Shown piece by piece: positions 45,766-56,998 of a stretch of 64,000 nucleotides of DNA. How positions within the stretch are numbered: the first letter of the stretch is position 1; each line of letters begins with the position of its first letter. The position numbers and the translations under genes are program-made. Location of the stretch: contig NC_053200.1 of NCBI RefSeq assembly GCF_905163445.1, forward strand, positions 6,696,001 through 6,760,000. The letters are read 5' to 3'. Origin of the DNA: Pararge aegeria. Its lineage: Eukaryota; Arthropoda; Insecta; Lepidoptera; Nymphalidae. The notes beneath the pieces are model-generated. The model worked only from the letters and a program-made list of their open reading frames with translations, was not told the DNA's origin and ran no database searches.

Positions 45766-45954
45766 AGAAGGTGGTAAAATTGATAGAAACAGGCGTTTTG
45801 CAGAATTCCATGACACAAAATGGAAATTTTATCAAAAAGAACCTAATTCTCACTGTATACGATGGTGAATTATAATAATTAAATCTATTACAACACTATT
45901 CAGAGTGATTTTGTTTAAACCAATCAAGCTACTTCTTGAATAGTTACACTGTCA

Positions 45955-46110
45955 AGTGTCGATTGGTATACCTACTTCACACCTTTGAGAACTCACAGAC
46001 ATGCTGCTTCAATTGTTGAAAACGTGCTGTAGTACAAGTACCTACGTGCCGGAAATTGAGCCCCTCTGAAACAGAGATCAAAGACATAACTACTAGGCAA
46101 ACACCGCTTG
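45955..46110 (-). mobile_element. SINE family B, badly decayed
   Basis: GTGTCGATTGGTATACC, CACCTTTGAGAACTCACAGA, CATGCTGCTTCAATTGTTGA and CTAGGCAAACACCGCTT are traces of family B in reverse with large deletions. Confidence 0.5.
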
Positions 46111-46833
46111 ATGCAGATAAATAATCTGCTGAGTGAAGTGAAGAGAAATATTTTAGTTACTTTCGGATTCCTTAATTATTTTTATTTCAGCAGAAGAAGA
46201 ACGTGGCTAGCTAGCGTATGTGTTTCTGCTAGAAATTATCTGTGATTTGTTTGCTTTCTATATAGAAAGAAGACTTGAAGTAGTGTGTACATGAGTAGAC
46301 TAAAGCTAGAGGAAATATTTAACTTTAAAGTGTCAATAAACTATAACTTGAAACTTTGAACTACTTTCTTCGATACTTTAAGCTAAGCAAGTCAAGTTAC
46401 ATATATTTTTTTAAATAAATCACAAGTTATGTTTTTATTAGGTATAGTTAAAATGAAGTAATTACCGCTTTTTAAGGGACTTCAAAAAAGGAGGACTTTC
46501 TCGGTTGCCCACCGGAGCTACATAATAAGATTTATTTCACTCAGGTGCCATTCGATTACTTTTGTATCATACTAATTTAGGTTAGGCACAAAAAATAAGC
46601 TGACGGTGAAGTACTAACTACAACTAAGGGAATATAACTGAGAACGGGTTGCAGCGTCCTCTGAGCTACGAGTAATATTGACTGCGATCCCCATCTGCTA
46701 AGCGTTGTGATTATGGGCAAACCCTTATTTATTTATCGTTATGAGAGGTCTTTAGTCTAGATGATAATGAAATACCAGAATAACTGTTCAATAATCTATG
46801 TCCCTACACCGGTAAAAGCAGGTCAGATTCATT
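46111..46833. other. no gene; one transposon-like phrase
   Basis: TTTTTAAGGGACTTCAAAAA and GGAGGACTTTCTCGG (about 46468-46505) resemble a dispersed arthropod element phrase. The rest is unrecognised. Confidence 0.4.
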
Positions 46834-47212
46834 ATGAAATTTAAGCTTAATTTGCTATACTTCGCGAAAAGTAGGAGAATCTGTATGGTGTAATTTATAA
46901 CTTCTTCAATCCTCATACTTCACACCAAACAGATCTTAGCGATGTACAGGAGGTGTTTGAGGAGGACCTCAGGAGATGTTGACTTTACAATAAATAATTG
47001 TTAAGTAAACCACCTAACAATTATTCTTTGTAAACCATCCTCTTAACAATTATTAATTGTAAAGTCAACATCTCCTGAGGATGCGGTTTCGGAGCGAAAC
47101 GTGCGTAGAGGTTACATTGCCGAAGATCTGTTTGATGTGGAGTATAAGGATTGAGGTAGTTATAAATTATACCAAACCGATTCTCCTGGTTTTCGCGGAG
47201 TATAATTTTCAT
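46834..47212. mobile_element. foldback (long inverted repeat) element, 379 bp
   Basis: The two halves are imperfect reverse complements along most of their ~170-bp length. Outer ends are ATGAAATTTAAGC / TATAATTTTCAT; inner arms are CCTCAGGAGATGTTGACTTT / AAAGTCAACATCTCCTGAGG. The right arm lacks an AAGCTTAATTTGCT-like segment present on the left. There is no coding capacity. Frames 47021-47290 are by-products. No target duplication is obvious, so the superfamily is unknown. Confidence 0.85.
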
Positions 47213-47394
47213 GGAATTCCGCAAAGTACCGCCTGCTTCTATCCAACAGGTCAGGTTCAAAAAGCATATCAAGGTAGAACGGACATTTAGTCATAAACAA
47301 TTCCTTCGGCGTGATTAATATGTTTACACCACACCCAACGAAAATAAGTTACTTCCATTAGGCCATTGGCAAAGCATTTATTATAGTGTAACAA

Positions 47395-47700
47395 GATTTT
47401 CTTAGAATAACATTGTCCGGCTCATTCTCCAAACGGCGCTCGAGTTAGCGCGAACAAATACAGTATTCAACGAGTGTACCGTATTTGTTTTCGAATCACG
47501 TTCCCGAGTTGGGGGGGGAGGTAAACAGCAAGGGGCGGGGGGATAACGGGCGAAAAATTGCGTACCAATGGAGACTGAATTAGTATAATATCGTAAATGA
47601 GAGAAGCGCCTTCTCCGTCGAGATTCTTTTCCCCTGTGCATCCTCGGAATGGTGATAATAGTGCAGAGCGTTGCAGATTTCTAATTAGATAATACTAATA
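47395..47700. other. GC-rich unexplained block
   Basis: CpG-containing sequence (AAACGGCGCTCGAGTTAGCG) with a G-rich tract at 47511-47550. It matches no other part of the window. A 79-codon minus frame (47402-47641) with an Arg-rich start overlaps it but has no recognisable motif. A promoter or conserved regulatory element is possible. Confidence 0.35.
47511..47550 (+). other. potential G-quadruplex tract
   Basis: G runs of 8, 4, 6 and 3 occur within 40 nt (47511-47518, 47532-47535, 47537-47542, 47548-47550). This satisfies a loose four-run G-quadruplex pattern on the plus strand, unusual in such AT-rich DNA. Confidence 0.7.
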
Positions 47701-47841
47701 AATGGTCGAATTAGTTTCACCGCTTTGTTTATCTGTATGTCAGTGTCTCTGTAGCATCGTACTGGACTACCAAATGGACGTATATGAATACGGTTTTTTT
47801 AATATGTGATCATTCGCATTCGTTTTCAATTATCTCTTTGC

Positions 47842-47980
47842 ATGTCCACCAATCCGCACTGGGCCAGTTTGGTGGCCCAAACCCTTCTCACTGTGGTGTG
47901 GTGGTGTGGTGTGGTGTTCACTGTGTGACCCGTGCCTTATAGTGGGCCGGTAATGAGTTGACATGATGATGATGATGATT
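47842..47980 (+). mobile_element. SINE family B, 5'-truncated, with GTGGT expansion
   Basis: GTCCACCAATCCGCACTGGG, CCAGTTTGGTGG, ATAGTGGGCCGGTAATGAG and a (GAT)n tail mark a plus-strand copy. An internal stretch (47893-47918) has expanded into GTGGTGTGGTGTGGTG repeats not seen in other copies. Confidence 0.8.
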
Positions 47981-48792
47981 TTTGAGAATTACCAGGTGTT
48001 TTTAGCCGGTGTTCCTTGGTTGACTTCCTTGTGCCTTGATTTTCGTTACATTAATTGCCTTATCTTTGAAATCCTTATTTTATATGTGCGTGTCGTGCTC
48101 AGAGTCACTGATTTAGTCTTGATAAAGTTTTTAACAGGTAATGGTCAGTGTCCGAAGGTAAAGCCAGATGGCCATTGCTAATGTTTTTTTTTATAATATT
48201 TTATTTGAATTACAAGCAAGTAATAATAAGGTCAAATACCTATATATTATAATATAATTAAAAACACAAAAACTTGACACCTTTTCATAAGATACTATTA
48301 CGCCATTATATTAAGAGTTTTTCGATTAAAATGTAGTAGAGATTCAGGATTAAACTTGGGAATTGCGCGCTGTGGTGTTCTATCCATCAAGATTAACGTT
48401 CGAAATATCAGTTACAGAGTGTGCTATATGAATACCACTCAGAATCAAGGTCCTATATATAAAGCCGACTGTATTTATCCTTGTGCGGCTGACTCATCTG
48501 TAAATCTGACCTCACTTTTTCCCTATACAAATAACAAGTAAACCCCTGAGTGACTCATCAACTCTCTGACCAAAAAACTGGAAGCAACAGCTAATGCCGG
48601 TGTACATTACTTACGACCGAGTCGTTACATAAATCTTATAGTAATACTTACTCTAGATAGTGTTAGATTAAGGGCCGTGGTCCAACCGATTTTACCTACT
48701 GGTGGAATCACTTTGTACCACTATATACCCGTCCTCCTAGGCTAGGGCAAAATGATAATATTGATATATTATTATGACTGTATATTTACTTA
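47981..48792. other. no supported gene
   Basis: AT-rich. The plus frame at 48356-48541 has no recognisable motif. Confidence 0.45.
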
Positions 48793-48830
48793 CTAGCTGT
48801 TCACCGCGGTTTCACCCGGGTTAAGTAAGG
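48793..48830 (-). mobile_element. Helitron-like 3' end, reverse
   Basis: ACTAGCTGTTCACCGCGGTT followed by TCACCCGGGT is a reversed Helitron-type end with CTAG next to an A. The element presumably extends rightwards, but its 5' end is not recognised. Confidence 0.55.
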
Positions 48831-50544
48831 TTCGTAACATTATGTTATCAGTTACACTGTGGGGTCTTAGCGTGGTCAATATTTTCAAAAACATTGTTGA
48901 ATAAAAATCTTGGTTTTTTAAAAAAAAAATTTAGGCATTGTACTTTTTGGTTAATTTTTAAGAAACTTTAGAAAAAGGTTATGCACAAGGTACACCCACT
49001 CAGTGATGACGTCACACAGCGGGTTATCGCGTGATCGTTCCGATTTGCGAGGTATTCCGAATTAGATTGTCGGGTGTAATCTCTGGATATACGGAAGCGA
49101 TTTTGAAAATTCTTTCACCAATATAAAGCCACATTATTTTTTACTGCCGTTAGTTTATATATTATCCTGAAAACTGAAAAGAACTTTTCGTGGTAGTCGG
49201 ATTTGCAAAGTAAGTCTTAGAAAAAACGGTCGAACGAAAACATTTCTTACGAACGCCGCCTAAACTATGAGAGATGTATGATTTCTATAAAAAAGTTGTA
49301 GAATAAAGTTAGAAGAATAGTTTTAATCCGCAGATATTTTTCCACGTTACAAAGTAACTCTCAAGTATCTTTTCCAAATAGTTTTTTTATAATATAATAT
49401 TATGCAAACCCTTTTTAACGTATAAAGAAGTAATAGATTGTTTTAGTTTACTACAGCTGTTTTTACATTTAAAAAAATAAATGCAGCATTTATTCAAGTG
49501 TAGGTCTCCTACTTAGCATGAGTTGTAGTAAGCTGTAGTTTATTTAATGTTATAGACGTAATGTCTTTTCTTAAGGATTCTATAAAAGGCTGTCTACCTT
49601 TTTAAGGAATTTAAGCAACATTGTTCTACGACAAGATATTATTATTTGATGTTTTCCAACCAGGTGTAATACAATCTCTGATTGAATCACAAAATTTTCA
49701 CGCGCATCTCATTTCCAATGTAAATAAACTTTATTCCAAAATAACACCTTCATATTTCAGACACATTTAGTCAGTAAAGGCATATTTTCCTATGTTAATT
49801 TCGCGGTAATTTTATGCTTGTAGGGTACAAGGAAAACACAAAGACATGCATAGCCGAAATGCTAAAGTTTCTTTTAAAGAACCGCTAGGGGACGCTAACA
49901 ATGCGCCGCCATGTTTGATTTCTGAAGAACAAAGGAGTCCGCACAATGGCCGACCGACGCGCTACAAGTACCTAAGCACATGCAACTTTCTATATAGCGA
50001 GTCTTTAGCGAACGTGTAAAGTTACATATTCGGAATACCGACTCGGGAGCTGACGGCCACCCACAACGTCATCTGCGTATATTTTAGAACTTTTTAATCG
50101 AAAAGTTTCCAGATTGTTCCATTTTAGGAATTCGCTTCCTTTCCTCTTTGCTCCACTTGGAAATTTCTAAAATTAAACCGCATCAAATTACGTTCAACGT
50201 CGCTTCTGATACCACTTAATTTAATAATATACGAGTTGTAGAGTAGGGATAGTTTTTAATTTACGGTTCAAGTAGCCGGACTGAAGTTTTTCGATAAAAG
50301 CGCGATAGTAACCGAGCCGGTCTTCCTAAGGGGATTGAAATATTAATTCTTGGAGCTGGTAAAGTACGCAACATATTACATAATACCGCAGCTAAGATGC
50401 TCCTTATATGAACCAATTAAGCTGCAAGTTTGACTCTCCATGTTCCACAAAATAAATACCAGTGGGTATATAACATCTCTGTACGGTTTCTCAGAAATTA
50501 AGTAAGTGCGATCATCTCTTGATAGCAGTCGAATCATGAATAGG
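48831..50544. other. long stretch without a supported gene
   Basis: The CRE-like palindrome TGACGTCA is at about 49008-49015. A GC-richer patch at 49890-50060 (GCGCCGCCATGTTTG, GGCCGACCGACGCGCTAC) could be regulatory or transposon-derived. Nothing firm. Confidence 0.4.
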
Positions 50545-50785
50545 CTATTTACCAGTCCGCTGTTGGTCTAAAGGCCTCTCTCAATGGAAAAGTATGTCCA
50601 TGATCACCACACTTACCAACCCAATTGATTTTCGTAGTGAATGGTAGTAGCAGCATATATGAAGCTACTGTCGGTTCTCCCTTGCATTCCCTTAGTAGCC
50701 CCGTACGATATCCGCGGAAAAAGGAGGGTTGGTGACACCTGCATTCTGATCTGCCGTCACCACACTGCACATACCACATTTGGGT
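50545..50785 (-). repeat. dispersed repeat family G, longer copy
   Basis: CAGTCCGCTGTTGGTCTAAA, GGTTCTCCCTTGCATTCCCT and TAGTAGCCCCGTACGATATC, then ACACCTGCATTCTGATCTGC. The reverse strand carries the 'cgcggatatcgtacggggctactaaggg' type of phrase I associate with lepidopteran LINE fragments. The 76-codon frame 50549-50779 is part of this repeat. Confidence 0.5.
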
Positions 50786-51061
50786 GCCAAGTTGCTTTAA
50801 CTATTAAGATATAAAGACGATATGAATAGTTCCATTCACAGATACATGTGTCTGTAGGTCTATTCAAAGCATTTCATTGTTTGTCGTCTTGGAAATGGTG
50901 CCCTATTGACAAGAAAGCTATCTTGCAATGTATATCGCATTGACATAATATTACTTAGTTTATTAGCTTTCATATCACAGTATATGAGCGGCACTGATAT
51001 ATATGATGCAAAGATCATAATTTATGGTACATGGCTATTTAATTACAGCAACGTAGCTTTT

Positions 51062-51232
51062 TTTTAAGTTATGTGCGTTTTAAGCAATTAAAATATAACT
51101 TGCTCCAAAGGTGAAGGAAAACATCGTGAGGAAATCTGCTTGCCTTCTTAATAGTTTTCTCAAAGGTGTTTGGAGTCCACCAATCTGTACTGGGCCAACT
51201 TGCTGGACAACGGCCTAACCCCTTCTCATTGA
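51062..51232 (+). mobile_element. SINE family B, head missing
   Basis: AAGTTATGTGCGTTTTAAGC, GAAGGAAAACATCGTGAGGA, GGAGTCCACCAATCTGTACT and GGCCTAACCCCTTCTCATTG match the body of family B in the plus direction. Confidence 0.82.
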
Positions 51233-52159
51233 TTGATTCATATGATAAGGGTTATTTGATAAAATAATTTACTAAGAACCAAGTTACCTTGCCGTAACCA
51301 CGGCATCCCACTGATGCGGCAAGCCTCACGAACAATAGACCAGAGAGGAATGCCAGCTTGCAAATTGAAACACGCAGGGAACAATGGAAAAGAACGACAG
51401 TCTAAAGTCACCTGCAAAAGCGTTAACTATTAATTGTTATTTTTATTCATTTAAATTTTTTCTGTAATTTTGAACTAAACTTTTATAATTAAATTTATAA
51501 TTTTTTTAAAAAACTTTTGTTCACCGCCATATGGTAACTCACATGTCACGAATTTTCGTGTCATTCAAATTAGTCTTGCTGCTATAATATTGCGTTATTT
51601 ATATAGATTCTAGGTATCGTATGCAAGTTATGTTTGTACAGGCTGATTAGCCTGCGTCTTGCATATACTAACGTATTATATCCCCTAAATATATAGGCGG
51701 AAGAGCGATAAATCATCACGTTTATGCTAGGGCCACTGTACATTCCTAATCCAGTATCATATTACTTGTCATATTGATAATGGATATAGGGTCATGGGGG
51801 ATTACAAATTTGATACCGTATGCTTAATTTGATGTAATTCCCCATACAGTTATTATAACACCCATCTATATTACATTGTGGGATTAATTAAAATCGGAAT
51901 TAATTACGGTAAACAATACTTTTGGATCTGTCAAAACTACAACGAAAACAGGTTTTCTGAATAGTTATTTCATGATTAGCTTAGTAGACTAGTTTCCAGT
52001 TATTTTACCACATAGGATGCGTATTTCTCTTTTCCGTTATGTTAAATAACCTTTAACCTTACCTTAATTAAACCCTAACCTTAGTTTAAACGGCTACCGA
52101 ACACTAGGTCCTGGAATCTGACAATATTTGCGACACAATTTATACCATTTTGAATTTAG
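51233..52159. other. no gene; small hairpin
   Basis: CAGGCTGATTAGCCTG with outer GTATGCAAG/CTTGCATA (about 51619-51665) forms an imperfect hairpin. Otherwise AT-rich and unrecognised. Confidence 0.45.
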
Positions 52160-52435
52160 GTGCCTAATAGAGAATCAGGGCCGTATTCTGAGGATCATTC
52201 GGAACGAAGCCGTACTAAATGTTGGAATACGATTTTCATTGGGCCGGAGAATTTAATCCCGACATCGGTTAAGCGTGTAATTGTATTCATGATCTGCTGT
52301 GCCCTTGCAGGACTCACTGGTTTAATGGCCGCCCTCGTCGCGGGAAATGACGCGGTGGCTAACGCGATTCCGCTTACGAAATTAAGCTGTCATAATTTTA
52401 ATCGTAATAATATACGTGGATCATGTATATGGTAA
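52160..52435 (+). other. open frame of unknown status, 91 codons
   Basis: This frame is GC-richer than its surroundings and encodes a hydrophobic segment around residues 38-62 (VKRVIVFMICCALAGLTGL...), like one membrane helix. No family is recognised, there is no repeat copy in the window, and no convincing start context. TGCCCTTGCAG at about 52301-52311 could serve as a splice acceptor. Probably chance or an old repeat. Confidence 0.15.
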
Positions 52436-53099
52436 CGACAGTGGGTGCGGGTTTAAATCCCACTTCTGAATTGAGCAATGATTAGTAAAAAAAAGGTAAT
52501 TCGAAAGAACTTACAACCGATTTTAGTCGAACACAAAATAAATAATTTACGAGCCTAACGCAAAACAATGGTGCAATGATGTGCCGACTGATGTGAACCT
52601 TTGATCCAGAAAACAAGACTGACTGTTAAGTCGGAGCTGATTTCTAAAATATGGTTACGAACAATGAGGCACTTGAATTCTGCTTCTTAATAAAACTTCA
52701 TCCTGCAACACTCCACTACTAAATATTTATGTTGATCATGATCTTATATTTATGTTTATCAATACTCTCCTACGAACTTTTTATGTTTATCGTGATGCTT
52801 ATGTCCTTCTACTGGGCAAATGCTTTCTAGATTAGAGGACATAGAGATTTTGATTTTGATCTTCTGCACAGGTCCAATGTGAGTCGAACCATGTGATGAA
52901 TAAGTATACAGTTTCACAGTAATAAAAAGATTTTTATATCTGTGAAACTATGAAATTAATTTTATTACTTTATAAACTAACACCATTGTTAGAATATTAT
53001 TTCCTAATAATGTTCTAACAATTAAACAATGAATTAATTAATAGATCAGTATGACAAATAGAAAATTTAATTAATTGCAACTAATTATTTCAGCAGCGG
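52436..53099. other. no supported gene
   Basis: GTGCGGGTTTAAATCCCAC (about 52445-52463) is B-box-like and may be a SINE relic. Otherwise AT-rich. Confidence 0.4.
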
Positions 53100-53638
53100 G
53101 CCCACACGCCAAGTTGCTATAAAGTCACACGAACACTAATAGACGGGTAGGGTTGCCGCGATTGGTTTGACTGACTGCTGAGGGTCTCTTTTAATTCGTC
53201 CTTTTAAAGCACCCTGGAATCATCAGCTAACAATTTCTTCAATGAGATTTTGGTAGGCGATGGCTAATGATCCGATGATCTGAACGTTTTCCGATCTCCA
53301 GCGGAGGGCAAAGAAGTTGGACCCACGAGGCAGAAGGTCCTTCCAGATTAAGATGGCGGGCAGGCTTGGGCATATCTTACACTGCTAAAGTGCTAGAGTC
53401 CTGAGACGGAGTGCGAACTTTGCCGGTCATCTATTAGATAGTTTGTGATCCCATTTATTGGATTAATGGGCCAGGGTGAGCAGTGAGTGACTTCAAATGG
53501 TTTGCTGCTAGAGGCGGGTTGGGGGCAGTTGATGGTACAGCGTGGCGTGTTGCTTACTGTCCCCTATAGTTTGAGGTATGGCCCGTCCAGGTTATGCAAC
53601 TGGCATGAGTTGGACAGTGCATTACTAAGTCATAAGTT
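53100..53638. other. GC-richer unexplained block
   Basis: Composition shifts towards G/C here (GACCCACGAGGCAGAAGG, AGATGGCGGGCAGGCTTGGG). No sustained frame or recognised repeat is found. It abuts SINE A at 53639. It may be an old LINE or its 5' UTR. Confidence 0.35.
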
Positions 53639-53670
53639 TGACGGCCGATTAGCGCAGTGGTAGCAACCCT
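53639..53670 (+). mobile_element. SINE family A, left part (split copy)
   Basis: GACGGCCGATTAGCGCAGTG followed by GTAGCAACCCT is the SINE A head. The element resumes at 53849 after the nested insertion. Confidence 0.9.
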
Positions 53671-53848
53671 TTTTTTTTTTGTTGACGGGGGGGAAATCTT
53701 CTTAAAAGATATCCAATTCTCTGTGGGAGAACCAGCCTCAGTACACAGTGGGAAGCTCCGGGATCTCCTAGGAACGCCCCGGTCCCTCCCTTGCACAACG
53801 CTTATAGCTCGTCCCGGGAAGATTTAGATTCCCGATTTCCTCTAAGTA
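53671..53848 (-). mobile_element. poly(A)-tailed retroposon nested in SINE A
   Basis: The 178-bp insert begins on the plus strand with a T run, so it lies on the minus strand with a 3' poly(A). It is flanked by AGTGGTAGCAACCCT at 53656-53670 and 53849-53863, a 15-bp target-site duplication. Its sequence (ATCCAATTCTCTGTGGGAGA, CCTAGGAACGCCCCGG) looks like a LINE 3' end that I cannot name. A minus frame reads VPRRSRSFPLCTEAGSPTEN. It is heavily 5'-truncated. Confidence 0.9.
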
Positions 53849-53980
53849 AGTGGTAGCAACCCTGCTTTCTGCGTCCAAGGCCGTGGGCTCAATTCCCACA
53901 ACTGGAAAATGTTTGTGTGATATTTTTCAGTATCTGGGTGTTTATACGCTACTTTGGGGCTAGATCGTGTATATATATAT
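53849..53980 (+). mobile_element. SINE family A, right part, internally deleted
   Basis: CAACCCTGCTTTCTGCGTCC, GGGCTCAATTCCC and GGAAAATGTTTGTGTGAT continue the SINE. A deletion then joins GTGTTTATA to CGCTACTTTGGGGCTAGAT. Confidence 0.88.
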
Positions 53981-54016
53981 ATTTATATACATAATATGTA
54001 TATATATATTATGTAC
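53970..54016. repeat. (TA)n-rich palindromic tract
   Basis: GTATATATATATATTTATAT and ATACATAATATGTATATATA form a self-complementary AT tract at the SINE's 3' end. Confidence 0.8.
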
Positions 54017-54020
54017 TGCT

Positions 54021-54660
54021 GACTGCCGGCCAGATATATTATAGAATATTATAGAAATAAAATTAAAATTTTATACATTTCAACCCTAATAAATAGGTTT
54101 GGTTCACGCACACATACAAATTTGTAATTCCTTGTTAGAGTGGCGTTTGTCAAACGTAATTTATCCAACGTACGGTTAATTAGGTGACAATATTGGTTTT
54201 GATCGTAATACCTACACATTATTTGTGATCATATAATCGACGTTTTATGTCTCTTCAGCCGATCACATTTTCCGTTAGTTGGACAATAATTTAGGTAGAG
54301 GACTTCATAATCTCAAGCTAAGTTATTTTTTGCAAAATTTCTGCCATTTTGTGACTGTGTGTTTTGGTTTAGGCATATTTTTTACGATCATACGTCTGTC
54401 GAACGTCAAATCATCTGAAGAATGTTTATATTGGTAGAATAATCGTCAGTTTCAGTTCAAAGGGGTCGCATGATATCATACTGGACACTTTGGGAAAAGC
54501 TCATCTTCGCATCTTATTGTAATAAGATAGTCGTTGCCTTATCCACTCTTGTAGTTTGTGAACAAGATTATTATATTTTTAAGTCATGGCGCTATTTTTA
54601 TTCTGTCTCACACTGCATGCGTATATGGAGCCGCCATTTCTTTTACGAATTACGTGCAAA
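54021..54660. other. no recognised feature
   Basis: AT-rich. Frames 54470-54670 and 54558-54740 lack motifs. Confidence 0.45.
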
Positions 54661-54800
54661 TCCATACTAATATTATTACGTCGGTCTGTCTGCTTGTTTG
54701 TTTGCTTGTTTGTTGTTGCCTAAGTCGGCTCAGTAGTTAAGCAATCTTGATAAAATTTGTCATGTAGATTGCATCCTGGATTAAAAAAATAGCATTTGTT
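54661..54800 (+). mobile_element. Helitron-like 5' region
   Basis: ATCCATACTAATATTATTAC, GTCTGCTTGTTTGTTTGC and TCTTGATAAAATTTGTCATG follow the order of the family's 5' part. The 3' end is not seen. Confidence 0.5.
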
Positions 54801-55774
54801 ACCTTTGATTCGCTTGACGCTTAACTTATCTGGGCTAAATCTTATAAACAAATAGTGTGCATCCTGGAGACGGCTATAGGATTTTTTTTATCGAGGGAAT
54901 TAAAGATGTAGGTAATGGAGGATTATAAAGAACACAAAACATTGAAGAAGTCGCGTTACCTACATACTCGTAGTTATTTCATTTTATTCGGTCCCATTCA
55001 TCTTAATTCAAGAATGAAAACATGTCTTATTTACACGCCTACTGAAAATTTGGGGTTAAAGAGAGGAAACTACCTACGCCCTATGCAAACAAGTTAAAAT
55101 AACAAGACTCTACAAAAATAACAGTGGGAAATCTTACCCAATTAATTACTCACATGTTGTGTAATCGCATAAATACTTCACCCTGCTCTACCCAAAAACC
55201 TGATTGCCTACTCTAGGATATTCGTATGCATAGGCTAAAGCTTTTAGGAGGCTGACGTAAATAAAACAGAACAAGGATAGCTTTTATTTATATCTGCCCA
55301 ACGTGGAATTCCAACCTCTCAACTGGGTCATACTGGGTTGCATATTAAATGATTAACTTATCAAGGAATCAAGGAATGCAATTTTACACCTACCTATACG
55401 AATGCCACAAAATATATATCTCTACCTATAATATCTACCCGTTTGTACGTATTAATACATTTTCTATAGAAAGACGAGATAATTGGAAGACATACTTATT
55501 CTGATATGCTGATCGAATTTGCTACGCGCTTATAATCGTTGGTTTTCAAATTGTGTTTTCGAAAGAGCGAGCAATTAGTTTAGTCAAGTTTAGCCTTCGT
55601 TACTATTATAAGCACATTGAAACTATGGTTTAAAACAATGAGAAATTGTTTTATATTTTAATCAAATTATACCTTAGTGTATAAAATACCTCAGAAATAG
55701 ATTATTGTAACCTTGATTTGTCATAAACCATGTTAGATATTATTTTATTCTATAACTTTAGATATATATTATAC
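54801..55774. other. no supported gene
   Basis: AT-rich. The 60-codon plus frame 54915-55097 is unsupported. Confidence 0.45.
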
Positions 55775-56033
55775 CAGCGACTTTCGTGTGCATAATTTTA
55801 TGTGCAAGCCTATGTTATTCTGTGAAAGCTGGACAACTTCTATGAAAACAAACATGTCGATCTCTTGCTCTGTGAAAAACAAATCAAAGTAGCCTATATT
55901 ATATGCTATTTCAGACTTTAATCTATCTGCTAATAATCTACGTTCTAAATTTCATCCAGTTCCGTTCAGCCGTTCTTGCGTAATTGACGAACAAACAATA
56001 TCCATACTATCACATTTATAATGTTAGTATCTG
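55775..56033 (-). mobile_element. Helitron-like element, reverse, decayed
   Basis: The reverse complement starts with CTAACATTATAAATGTGATA, then TTGTTTGTTCGTCAATTACG, CAAGAACGGCTGAACGGAAC and TGGATGAAATTTAG. Only the 5' terminal motif is clear; the left end is uncertain. Confidence 0.55.
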
Positions 56034-56697
56034 TAGATTAGAAAGTTTCTGTCTATTTATGTTATACAATAAAAATCTTACGTGTAAAGTTAACTTTGTA
56101 GCTGACCTTACGTAAACCGTTTAAGCTTTGAGTTTAGGATTTTAGTTTCACTTATGCGCTGGTCAACGCTTGTTAGTGGTGCATGAGATTAACAAGGCAA
56201 TACCTTAATAACTAACGCCTAATGTAAGGAGTATCCTAGGTATCAATTTACTTTTCACCAATAGTTATCGTCTAAGAGTCGGTGAAACGTTAGGCAGGCG
56301 TTTCCTAGGTTTAGTGAAAAACGGCATAAAAGTCGTAAGCTATACAATTCACATATTTAACTGTACTTTCAGAACAAAATTCTAGATTCGACTACCACTT
56401 TTATTGTTCTTGATAAATTTCATAAAAAAATCTGGCATGTGTTTTTTATCGGGCTCAAAATGATTGAGACATTTACTAATTCGTTGATGAGCAGACTTAA
56501 AAACGCGTTAAAAATATTACGTACCTACGTATCGTTAAAATAAATATAAATTATCTTACCTTCTAGCGATCAAAAAATACAGTTTTATTTTGATTTTATC
56601 TATAAACTTAATAATGTTAGAACATATGATATAAACATTCAATTATTCAAAGAACATAAATTCTGAAGCCATGTTATTACGTAAGAACTAACCACAC
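56034..56697. other. no gene; shared motif
   Basis: GCGTTTCCTAGGTTTAGTGA at 56298-56317 repeats the motif at 38133-38152. The rest is AT-rich and unrecognised. Confidence 0.5.
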
Positions 56698-56865
56698 ATC
56701 ACTTGCCCTGTAATCTCGTAGATGTCCTAGGGCAACCAAAATTTATTACCATTGCAGTTTCCACCAGAAGACAGTCTCCGGCTGGTACGGACACACTCGG
56801 CTAAATTATTCATGGCGAACTCGCTACACCGAATTGGTTCCTAGCCGTACTAGATACGAAAATTA
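56698..56865 (+). repeat. dispersed repeat family I, copy 1
   Basis: CCTGTAATCTCGTAGATGTC, CGGCTGGTACGGACACACTC, GGCTAAATTATTCATGGCGA and CCGTACTAGATACGA recur in the same order and orientation at 58428-58595. The class is unknown. Orientation is arbitrary. Confidence 0.8.
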
Positions 56866-56998
56866 TTAAGAAAATTCGGTTTTATTAAAATATACTTACT
56901 ATGTTTTTTTTATTTTTTTATCTTTTTTATAACAATAATTGATGGACTAAGCAGATGACCCAACATTTCTATCGCCTAAAAGCAGAGCCAAGACATAG

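Noticed and set aside
51619..51665. Hairpin considered as a microRNA precursor
   Set aside because: The stem is short and interrupted by a large asymmetric bulge, and it matches no microRNA I know.
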